From Hydrogenophaga sp. SL48 (GTDB lineage: Bacteria > Pseudomonadota > Gammaproteobacteria > Burkholderiales > Burkholderiaceae_C): DNA of 64,000 nucleotides. This document shows positions 57,270 to 64,000 of this stretch, one piece after another (within the stretch, counting starts at the first letter, position 1; every line of letters begins with the position of its first letter). The notes below the pieces were generated by a model. The model saw only the letters and a program-made list of their open reading frames with translations, did no database searches and was not told where the DNA came from. Made by a program: the position numbers and the translations under genes. Location of the stretch: NCBI RefSeq assembly GCF_021729865.1, contig NZ_CP063400.1, forward strand, positions 1,736,001 through 1,800,000. Direction: 5' to 3'.

Positions 57270-57725
57270 TCAGGCGCGCTTGGTGATTTCCACCACGCCG
57301 GCGTCGGCGTCGACCCGCACCCAGTCGCCTGTTTCGATGCAATCGAGTGGATCGCGGTCGAAATCCGTCATGGCCGGCGCATGGGTGACCACGGCGCCCA
57401 GCGCCATCTTGGTGGTCATTTCATTGAACAGGAATGCGGCCGGAGCGCTGTTGAGCAGACGGGTCATGTGAAACATGGCCGACCAGCCAGAAGACCCCTT
57501 GGCGCCGGGAAACACCAGCACCTTGCCCGCAAAACTCTGGCCCCTCAGCTCGTGGCGGGTCTCGATCACGCTACCGGTACGGGGGTCGATACCTCCCCAG
57601 CCCGAGATGCGGTCGTGGGTGACCAGCGCTTCACCTTCGCACACGCCGCCCACCACCTTTCGGCCACGGATGACGATCACGGGGGCTGGGGCCGCAGCAG
57701 AAGGAGACACCTTGGTCGCGCTCAT
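57270..57725 (-). CDS. Aconitase X swivel (small) subunit
   Basis: A 151-residue DUF126/aconitase X swivel domain. The core LVFPGAKGSSGWSAMFHM and the following FNEMTTKMALGAVVTHAPAMTDFD are the family signatures. With the large subunit just upstream (61 bp) it should form a heterodimeric aconitase X that binds an iron-sulfur cluster. Bacterial relatives include cis-3-hydroxy-L-proline dehydratase. The strong AAGGAGGG site before the ATG at 57725 sets the start; a longer frame upstream overlaps the large-subunit gene. Confidence 0.85.
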   Translation of the reverse strand: MSATKVSPSAAAPAPVIVIRGRKVVGGVCEGEALVTHDRISGWGGIDPRTGSVIETRHELRGQSFAGKVLVFPGAKGSSGWSAMFHMTRLLNSAPAAFLFNEMTTKMALGAVVTHAPAMTDFDRDPLDCIETGDWVRVDADAGVVEITKRA

Positions 57726-57786
57726 GGGGCAACCCTCCTTGCTGGGCACTGCGGGATTGAGCGCCTTAGGAACGGCCGGGTGGCGC

Positions 57787-59079
57787 TCATTGCAGTCCCC
57801 CTGTCCAGCGGCCCGTGCAGGCCGCGTCGATGCATTCGCTGGTCGTGCCGAACCAGGCCTGTATACCGAGGATGGCCGGCAGGTAGTGCGCCTGCTTGGC
57901 AGAATCCAGCGCCACGGTTCGTGTGCCTTTGGGCACGGCACGGCTCATGGCCGAACAACTGTCTGACATGAGGATGCCGCCTGCCTCCTCGATGATGCGG
58001 GTGTAACCATTGCGGTCGGCCAGGGCCTTGATGGCGCGCGGCGTGAAGATCCAGAGTTCGCAGTCTGGGTGCACCTTGCGCCCTTCCAGCAATTGGGCGG
58101 CTTCCCAGATCTGTTCGATGGTGTAGTGCGGGCAGCCCAGCATCACGTATTGAATGTCGGCCGAGGTCGCGGTGGTGTTGAGCTTCTCGTAGGTCCGGCG
58201 GCGGTCCGCCTCGCCGTAGCGCAGCACTTCGCGCGGCGTCTGGCCGCCCAGCGCCTGCTGCAGTGTCAGCGCCTCGGGCGTGACGCCGACGATGTGGTAC
58301 ATCTCCACCCCGCCCGAGGTCGAGGCGGCCGCACCGAAGTGCTTGAGCCGGGGCAAATTGGGCACCCGGGCAATGCCACGGCGGCTGTGCACCACGGGCA
58401 CCCGCTCCTGCACGTGCTCACCGATGAAATAGCCCAGCAGGCCCCAGTCCTGCACCGATTCGATCTCGACATCGAGCTCCACCACATGCGTGGCGAGGCG
58501 GTGGTCGGGCAAGTGGTAGCCCCAGTAAGGAATGCGCCCGGTCAGCATGGCCGCGCCGCAACTCTCACGCCCCTCGGTGTTGGTGCGCGCCCCCAGCACC
58601 GAATTGCAGTAGATCACCGCAGAGGACTCCATCCACGCGCAGTGCTCGCCCCGGGTCGGAATGTTGCCCAACTGGTACGGGGTGCAGGTGTTCATGATCT
58701 GGGCGCCCAGACCCGCGGCGTGGCGCTCGCTCTTCTCATAAAAACGCACGGTTTCCTCGCTCACCCCCATGCGCTCGGGCTGGCCCGGGTCGAAGCCGAG
58801 CTGCAGGTGGCTGGTGAACACCTTGAACTTCGGGATCTCAACCACCTCCTGGCTGTCCAGGCTGAACTCGGAGAACACCGCGTCCATGCCGCCCTTGGCT
58901 TGCGCGAAATCGCGCTGGAACGGCGTGGTTGAGGTGATGGTGGCGCAAACATTGTTCGTTTCGACCAAACGCTCGGCGTCCAGCGCTTCGCCGTAGCGAA
59001 CCAGCAGGTCCATCGCCTTCTGCACGGCCGGGCCGTCGCGGCCGTCGTACATGGCTTTTTCTTCGTCGCTCAGGTGCAT
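57787..59079 (-). CDS. Aconitase X catalytic (large) subunit
   Basis: A 430-residue DUF521/aconitase X catalytic subunit. It begins MHLSDEEKAMYDGRDGPAVQ, a typical start, and has NTCTPYQLGNIPTRGEHCAW, ESSAVIYCNSVLGARTNTEG and DHRLATHVVELD. The family dehydrates small hydroxy acids or hydroxyproline isomers. Which substrate applies here is unknown; the neighbours (Bug receptor, second dehydratase, FAD oxidoreductase) support an organic acid or sugar-acid catabolic role. The IclR gene ends 33 bp upstream. Confidence 0.88.
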   Translation of the reverse strand: MHLSDEEKAMYDGRDGPAVQKAMDLLVRYGEALDAERLVETNNVCATITSTTPFQRDFAQAKGGMDAVFSEFSLDSQEVVEIPKFKVFTSHLQLGFDPGQPERMGVSEETVRFYEKSERHAAGLGAQIMNTCTPYQLGNIPTRGEHCAWMESSAVIYCNSVLGARTNTEGRESCGAAMLTGRIPYWGYHLPDHRLATHVVELDVEIESVQDWGLLGYFIGEHVQERVPVVHSRRGIARVPNLPRLKHFGAAASTSGGVEMYHIVGVTPEALTLQQALGGQTPREVLRYGEADRRRTYEKLNTTATSADIQYVMLGCPHYTIEQIWEAAQLLEGRKVHPDCELWIFTPRAIKALADRNGYTRIIEEAGGILMSDSCSAMSRAVPKGTRTVALDSAKQAHYLPAILGIQAWFGTTSECIDAACTGRWTGGLQ

Positions 59080-59112
59080 GGCAGGGTTTCGATGAAGTTC
59101 AGGGGGATGGGG

Positions 59113-60012
59113 CTATGGCAACGCGGGCAGGTGCCCACCGATGGCGTGTGCGATGGCCTGCGCGATGGTGCGCAGCCGTGGGGCGAGTTCCTCACGCAGC
59201 CGTTGTTCGGTGAACATGAAGGCCGCGCCGCCGCAATTCAGCGCCATGACCTCACCGCTCGGACCGATCAGGGCGACCGACACCGAGTTGATTTCGCGGT
59301 GGAACTCACCCAGCGAAAGGCAGTAACCCAGGTTGCGCGCCTCGTCGATGGCGCGATGCATCGCGGGCGCCACGCTGTCCCATTCAGGCCCGCGCTGCAG
59401 GCGCAGCGAGTCGATCAGTTGCTGGCGCTGAGGCTCATCCACCGCGGACAGGAAGGCTCGGCCCAGCGCAGACACCGGCAATGGTGCGCGCGAGCCGACG
59501 TCGAGCCGCGCCGCCAGCATGGACGTGCGCGGCCGGCAAGCCTCGATGATCACCATCTCCATGCCATCGCGCACCGCCAGGTAGGTGGAGACACCCACCT
59601 CTTCGGCCAGCGACTGCAGGTAGGGCCGCGCCACGCCGCGCACGTCCAGGCTCCCCAGGAACACGCGCGCCAGCGACACCACGCCAGGCCCGAGCATGAA
59701 GCGGTCGGCCACCGGCGCGGGCTTGAGCATGCCGGCGCCCACCAGCGTGGCCACCAGGCGGTTGACGGTCGGTCGCGGAATGCCGGTCAAGAGCACCAGT
59801 TCGGCATGGCCCAGCTGGGGGCGGTCTTCTGAGAAGCTGCGCAACACCGCCAGGCCGCGCTCGAGGGCGCTGACGGTGTCGGCGCTCTTGGCGCGTGGAG
59901 TGTGGGATGCGGTCATGGTCGGGCGATTGTGCAACGAGGCAGGGCGGCTGCGCGGCGACCGCATGGCCTTGAACGGCCCCTCCCCCGCTGCCATCGACGC
60001 ACCCTCGCTCAT
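59113..60012 (-). CDS. IclR family transcriptional regulator
   Basis: A 299-residue regulator: winged helix with SALERGLAVLRSFSEDRPQLG and LVLLTGIPRPTVNRLVATL, and a C-terminal effector domain with RDGMEMVIIEACR and LGYCLSLGEFHREINSVSVAL. The ATG at 60012 has a good AGGAA site and sits 17 bases after the receptor gene's stop; a shorter start at 59916 (MTASHTP) lacks a ribosome site but would give the usual length of 267. The first 32 residues would then be an extra basic tail. It probably controls the surrounding cluster. Confidence 0.85.
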   Translation of the reverse strand: MSEGASMAAGEGPFKAMRSPRSRPASLHNRPTMTASHTPRAKSADTVSALERGLAVLRSFSEDRPQLGHAELVLLTGIPRPTVNRLVATLVGAGMLKPAPVADRFMLGPGVVSLARVFLGSLDVRGVARPYLQSLAEEVGVSTYLAVRDGMEMVIIEACRPRTSMLAARLDVGSRAPLPVSALGRAFLSAVDEPQRQQLIDSLRLQRGPEWDSVAPAMHRAIDEARNLGYCLSLGEFHREINSVSVALIGPSGEVMALNCGGAAFMFTEQRLREELAPRLRTIAQAIAHAIGGHLPALP

Positions 60013-60029
60013 GGTATTTCCTGCGCGGT

Positions 60030-61019
60030 TCACTCGAACTTGACGTTGTTCTCGCGCACCGTGGTCGTGAAGGCGTCCCACTGTTTGCGATGGAAGGCCG
60101 CGAATTGGGCCGACGTCATGCCGTAGCCCGAGAAGCCTTGCGCCACCAGTTGCTCGCGCACGTCGGGGCGACTCAGCACCTGGCGCAGCATCTGGCTCAG
60201 CCGCTCGGTGATCGCGGGCGGCATTTTCGCGGGACCGAAGAAGCCTGCCCAAGGCGCGATCGTGACCGCGCCCAGCCCCAGCTCTGCCGCCGTGGGCACC
60301 TCGGGCAGCAGGGGGCTGCGCTCGGGCAACAAGGTCAGCAACGGGCGGATTTTCTTGTCCTTGGCGAAGCCGGGAACCAGCGTGCCGGTGGAGAACATCA
60401 TTTGGATCTGTCCTCCCACCAGGTCCGTCATGGCCTGGGCGTCGCCCTTGTAGCGCACGTTGACCACCTTGACGCCGCGGTTGGCCAGCAGTTGCAGCAT
60501 CGCCAGTTCCGAAGCGCTGTTGCTGGAGCCAGAGTTGAACTTGTCGGGGTTCGCCGCCACGTGGTCGAGGAATTCCTTCAGGCTGCCCGAGGGCAGCGCG
60601 GGCGAGACGGCCAGGAACATGGAAAACTCACCGGCCGTGGTCAGCGGCGTGAAGGCCGTAAAGGGGTCGTAGGGCGGATTGGGGCGCAAGGCCGGCACGG
60701 CCACCATCGCCGTGTTGGAGCCCAACATGAAGGTGTAGCCGTCGGGCGCGGACCGCATCACCTCCTGTGCGGCGATGATGCCCTCGGCGCCGGGTTTGTT
60801 GTCCACCACCACCGGCTGCCCGGCCTGGGCCGCCAAGCCCTTGGCGATGACGCGCGCAATCGTGTCGGCGCCACCGCCCGCGGAGAAGGGCACGACCAGG
60901 CGGATGGTTTTGTCGGGATAGGTCTGCGCCGAGGCGGTCGTGGGCAGGACCAACGCAGCGGCTGCGCCGATCAGCGCCAGCAGGGCGCGACGGTGCATGA
61001 CGGAAGTTGCTTTTTTCAT
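60030..61019 (-). CDS. Bug-family tripartite tricarboxylate transporter receptor
   Basis: A 329-residue periplasmic solute-binding protein with a signal peptide ending ASAQ, then YPDKTIRLVVPFSAGGGADT, the Bug signature, and PDGYTFMLGSN. Such receptors bind carboxylates or sugar acids and either feed a TctAB permease or act as sensors. The GAGGA site before the ATG at 61019 sets the start. No permease gene adjoins it; the tctBA pair at the other end of the window is not linked. Confidence 0.92.
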   Translation of the reverse strand: MKKATSVMHRRALLALIGAAAALVLPTTASAQTYPDKTIRLVVPFSAGGGADTIARVIAKGLAAQAGQPVVVDNKPGAEGIIAAQEVMRSAPDGYTFMLGSNTAMVAVPALRPNPPYDPFTAFTPLTTAGEFSMFLAVSPALPSGSLKEFLDHVAANPDKFNSGSSNSASELAMLQLLANRGVKVVNVRYKGDAQAMTDLVGGQIQMMFSTGTLVPGFAKDKKIRPLLTLLPERSPLLPEVPTAAELGLGAVTIAPWAGFFGPAKMPPAITERLSQMLRQVLSRPDVREQLVAQGFSGYGMTSAQFAAFHRKQWDAFTTTVRENNVKFE

Positions 61020-61049
61020 GGTGTGTCTCCTCGGTTGAATCACGGTCAC

Positions 61050-62765
61050 TCACTTGACCAGCACGGCCCCCCGGGCAGGCGTACTGACGTTGTTGCGGTA
61101 GATCTGCAGCCAGCCACGGTCGAACTGCGGTGGCGCGGGGGTCCAGGCGGCGCGGCGACGCTGCATCTCGGCGCTGTCCACCAGCAAGTCGCAGCACCGG
61201 GTATCCAGGTCAATGGCGATCGGGTCGTCATTGCGCACCAGCGCCAGCGGCCCGCCGAGCGCCGCCTCGGGCGCCACCTCGGCCACCACCAATCCCTTGC
61301 AGACCAGACCCGAAAGGTGGCCATCGGTCACCAGCGCCACCTGATCGCCCAGCCCTGCGCCGTCGATGGCGAAGACCACGCGCGAGGCACCGCCGCCCAT
61401 GGCCGGACCGCCGCGCGTGCCGGCTCCGCGCATGACGACCACGTGGCCGGGCTGGATGCGGCCCTCGTTGAGGGCCGCGAGGGCCGCGTCGCTGGTGTCG
61501 AAGCAGATGGCCGGCCCCTCAAAACGACGCGTCTTGCGCTCCAGGATGCCTGTCTTGACGATGCCCGTGTCGGGGCACAGGGAACCGCGCAGCACCACGA
61601 TGGCCGGGAGCGCGGCCACGGGGCGGTCCAGCGGGCGGATGATCTCCGGGTCGCGCACCGACACAGCGTCCAGATCGGCGGCCAAGGTGCGGCCCGTCAC
61701 GGTGAGCACCCGCGTGTCCAGTTGCGGCACCAATTGCTTGAGCACGGCCTGGCAGCCGCCGGCTGCCTCGAACTGCTCGATGCTGTGCACCCCCACGGGA
61801 CGCACGCCGGCCAGCACCGGCACCTCGGCACCCAGCTCCTCGAAGAGGCGGTACACATCCAAGTCCAGCCCCGCCTCGGTGGCCACCGCCTGCAGGTGCT
61901 TGACGCAGTTCACCGAGCCTCCCACGGCCAGCACGGCGCGCACGGCGTTGGCGAAGGCGCCCGGCGTCAGGATCGCGCGCGGCCGCAGGTCCTCCCAGAC
62001 CATCTGCACGATGCGCGCGCCGGCACGCCGCACGTCGGCCATCATGCGCTCGCTCATCGCGGCCACCGGCGCGCTGCCCGGCAGCGCCATGCCCAGCGCC
62101 TCGCAGACGATGTGCATGGAGTTGGCCGTGCCCATGCCCGAGCACACGCCCGGCGAGCGGATGGCCTCGCGGCTCATGCCCACCAGCGTGTCGCGATCCA
62201 GCGCGCCGGACACCACGTGCATGGCGCCGATGAACACCTCCTCGATGTCGCAATGGTGCCCCTGGTAGTTGCCGCTGGCCTGGTACCCGCAGGGCACCAG
62301 CAGCGCTGGAATGTCCAGCCGGGCCGCGGCCATCAACTGGCCGGGCACGGTCTTGTCGCAGGAGGTCAGGCAGACCATGCCATCAAGCTGCGCGCCTTCC
62401 ACCGCCACCTCGATGTCGTTGGTGATGAGGTCCCGCGCCGCCAGCATGTAGGCGCCACGCGCGCCGGCGCCGGTGATGAAGTCGCTGGGCGCGGCGGTGC
62501 GGATCTCGAAAGGCACGGCCCCGGCCGCGCGCAGGGCTTTCTTGAGCTCGGCCGCCACCTGATCGAGATGGCTGAAGCAACTGGCCAGCTCGCTGCTGGA
62601 GTTGACGATGGCAATCTTGGGCTTCTCGCAATCCTCCTCGGGAATGCCGAGTGCGCGCCACTGCGCATTGCGCACCGACCAGAGATAGGAGCCGCGGGGG
62701 AAATTGCTGCGCAGTGCGCGCGCGGGCGTTGGCCAGGTACTGGCAGGTGATGCAGGGGCGTCCAT
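61050..62765 (-). CDS. IlvD/Edd family dehydratase (sugar-acid type)
   Basis: A 571-residue iron-sulfur dehydratase. All three cluster cysteines are visible: C63 (ELASCFSHL), C136 in CDKTVPG and C208 in GVCSGMGTANSM. The GVCSGMGTAN variant differs from the GACGGMYTAN of ordinary dihydroxy-acid dehydratase, so it is more likely a relative of sugar-acid dehydratases such as arabonate or xylonate dehydratase than the branched-chain enzyme. The AAGGAGA site before the ATG at 62765 sets the start. It lies between the FAD oxidoreductase and the receptor gene. Confidence 0.88.
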   Translation of the reverse strand: MDAPASPASTWPTPARALRSNFPRGSYLWSVRNAQWRALGIPEEDCEKPKIAIVNSSSELASCFSHLDQVAAELKKALRAAGAVPFEIRTAAPSDFITGAGARGAYMLAARDLITNDIEVAVEGAQLDGMVCLTSCDKTVPGQLMAAARLDIPALLVPCGYQASGNYQGHHCDIEEVFIGAMHVVSGALDRDTLVGMSREAIRSPGVCSGMGTANSMHIVCEALGMALPGSAPVAAMSERMMADVRRAGARIVQMVWEDLRPRAILTPGAFANAVRAVLAVGGSVNCVKHLQAVATEAGLDLDVYRLFEELGAEVPVLAGVRPVGVHSIEQFEAAGGCQAVLKQLVPQLDTRVLTVTGRTLAADLDAVSVRDPEIIRPLDRPVAALPAIVVLRGSLCPDTGIVKTGILERKTRRFEGPAICFDTSDAALAALNEGRIQPGHVVVMRGAGTRGGPAMGGGASRVVFAIDGAGLGDQVALVTDGHLSGLVCKGLVVAEVAPEAALGGPLALVRNDDPIAIDLDTRCCDLLVDSAEMQRRRAAWTPAPPQFDRGWLQIYRNNVSTPARGAVLVK

Positions 62766-62824
62766 CAATGTCTCCTTGCTTGGCTTACGGGCGGGTACGG
62801 TGCAGCGGCGAACCGGGGGGCGAT

Positions 62825-64000
62825 TCAGGCAGCGAGCGCGGACGGCGTGAGCGTGACAGTCGCGCCCGGTCGCAGGTACACACCCTGCGCCAGCAAGCCC
62901 TGTTGCAACCGCGCGATGTCCACCGCGCGCGGCTGCAGGCCCCCCGCCACGGCCAGCGCAGCCGCCACGCCCGCGGCCTGGCCGGTCAGCCAGCACTGCG
63001 GAATTTCGCGCATGAAGCCATGCGAGTTGCGGTCGCAGGAGATGTGACGACCGCAGGCCAGCAGACCGTCGAGCGCCTGGGGCACCAGCGCGCCGTACGG
63101 AATGGAGATGTTGGGAAATTTGGGCGACACCGCTGGCGACACAGCCACCTCGTCCGGCAGGGCCCGGCCATCGGGCCAGCGGTGGCGCCAGACACCGTCC
63201 GTGCCCACCAACCGACGGGCGTGGCGCACGCCGATTTGTGGCGCACTCTGTAGCAGATAGGCGTCTTCAAAGCCGGGGGCATGGGCCTTGAAATAGTCCA
63301 GGTGGGCGGCCATTGCCCGGTGCGAGCGCACCTCCACCGCCGTCAGGTCGTCCACGTCCAGCGCCGAATAGCCGGACTGACGCGGCCCCATGAAGAGCGC
63401 AATGTCGTTTCGCCAGGACACGAAGGGCCGCTCAAACAGTTTGAGCGCCTCGCGGCCACGGGCCATGAAGGCGGCATGCTCGTCGGGTCGCTGGGTTTTG
63501 AAGTCGATCCAACGGTTCATGTTGACGCCGCCGAACAACCAAGAGGTGTTCATGCAGTGGTGCACGTCGGCCTGCTCAATGTCGTTGACAAAGGCGGCCC
63601 CGGCGCGCGCGAACAGGTCGCCGTCGCCGGTGGCGTCCACCACCACGTCGGCCATGATCGCCATGCGGCCTTCCTTGCTTTCGAACACCACGCCCTTGAC
63701 CGTCCCGCCCTCAACGATGGGGGTGGCCGCCCAGGAGTGGTAGATGAGCTTGACGCCGCGCTCGATCACGATTTCCTGCGAAAGCAGCTTCAGGCGTTCC
63801 GGATCGATGGTGGGCGACCAGGTCACGACGCCGTGAAAACCGGCGGTGCGGTGCGACCAATACCCGGCTTTGTCCGTGTTCTGTGAACCCCAGTCCTCGC
63901 GGGCCGGGCCGGCAACCGCCTCGGCCGGCAGGCGTTCAAACAGCTCCTGGGCGAAACCTCGCACCACCAGATGCCCTTCCCAGTCGGTCATGCGATCAAT
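62825..64000 (-). CDS. FAD-dependent oxidoreductase, 5' end outside the window
   Basis: At least 391 residues of an FAD_oxidored-type flavoprotein. The visible part has VVDATGDGDLFARAGA, the conserved second dinucleotide-linked segment, and the C-terminal GLLACGRHISCDRNSHGFMRE with PQCWLTGQAAGVAAAL. The N-terminal GxGxxG fold is missing because the frame runs off the window end with no stop; the first ATG seen (63991) is internal. It is the first visible gene of the leftward cluster and would oxidise a hydroxyl or amine of the catabolic substrate. Confidence 0.85.
   Translation of the reverse strand: MDRMTDWEGHLVVRGFAQELFERLPAEAVAGPAREDWGSQNTDKAGYWSHRTAGFHGVVTWSPTIDPERLKLLSQEIVIERGVKLIYHSWAATPIVEGGTVKGVVFESKEGRMAIMADVVVDATGDGDLFARAGAAFVNDIEQADVHHCMNTSWLFGGVNMNRWIDFKTQRPDEHAAFMARGREALKLFERPFVSWRNDIALFMGPRQSGYSALDVDDLTAVEVRSHRAMAAHLDYFKAHAPGFEDAYLLQSAPQIGVRHARRLVGTDGVWRHRWPDGRALPDEVAVSPAVSPKFPNISIPYGALVPQALDGLLACGRHISCDRNSHGFMREIPQCWLTGQAAGVAAALAVAGGLQPRAVDIARLQQGLLAQGVYLRPGATVTLTPSALAA

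Noticed and set aside
60090..62750. Long rightward open frame opposite the receptor and dehydratase genes
   Set aside because: Same GC-skew shadow effect. Both minus-strand genes are well supported by motifs and ribosome sites.

Overview
The window is a GC-rich piece of a betaproteobacterial chromosome. Gene content and order point to the order Burkholderiales and most likely the family Comamonadaceae; Hydrogenophaga, Acidovorax or a relative is a guess, not a demonstration. The pointers are the mltG-tmk-holB-pilZ-tatD run, the smc-zipA-ligA run, a Bug-type solute receptor next to catabolic genes, and a family of GC-rich intergenic repeats. No tRNA, rRNA, CRISPR array, insertion sequence or prophage was seen.

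Layout. 1-2068: tctB-tctA, the membrane part of a tripartite tricarboxylate transporter, closed by a terminator at the window edge. 2198-6909: a leftward housekeeping operon (mltG, tmk, holB, pilZ, tatD and a secreted ankyrin protein). 7009-8809: ygfZ and an NRDE protein. 8818-12035: a thioesterase-acetyltransferase fusion, an esterase and an iron-type alcohol dehydrogenase. 12093-15321: small envelope proteins, a DedA protein and a TerB/DUF697-like protein. 15478-17163: yciB, a BolA protein and a parvulin isomerase. 17240-21315: two overlapping genes for secreted lipoproteins, one a di-heme DUF1111 protein and one an RCC1 propeller, which share a repeated HFYT-type module and lie behind a Fur-box-like palindrome. 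21529-25138: a glutamine synthetase-like enzyme, an aminotransferase, a 70-residue membrane protein and a GntR regulator, with two identical palindromes in front. 25160-33733: mixed enzymes, rlhA, a HEPN-like protein, a lipoprotein plus cell-wall-effector-like pair, hemerythrin, DUF808 and PhyH proteins. 33738-42244: purL, a small barrel protein, map and glnD. 42296-48922: an SDR protein and an RND efflux operon. 49234-57189: def, a small cytochrome, ligA, zipA and smc. 57270-64000: a leftward catabolic cluster (FAD oxidoreductase cut by the window end, IlvD/Edd dehydratase, Bug receptor, IclR regulator, both aconitase X subunits).

Most of the window is core genome. The parts that look least described are the Fur-box/RCC1/DUF1111 operon, the putative effector-immunity pair at 29860-31215, the GntR-controlled amine operon, the aconitase X/IlvD cluster, and the dispersed GC-rich repeats that sit in gene leaders and reach into stop codons.
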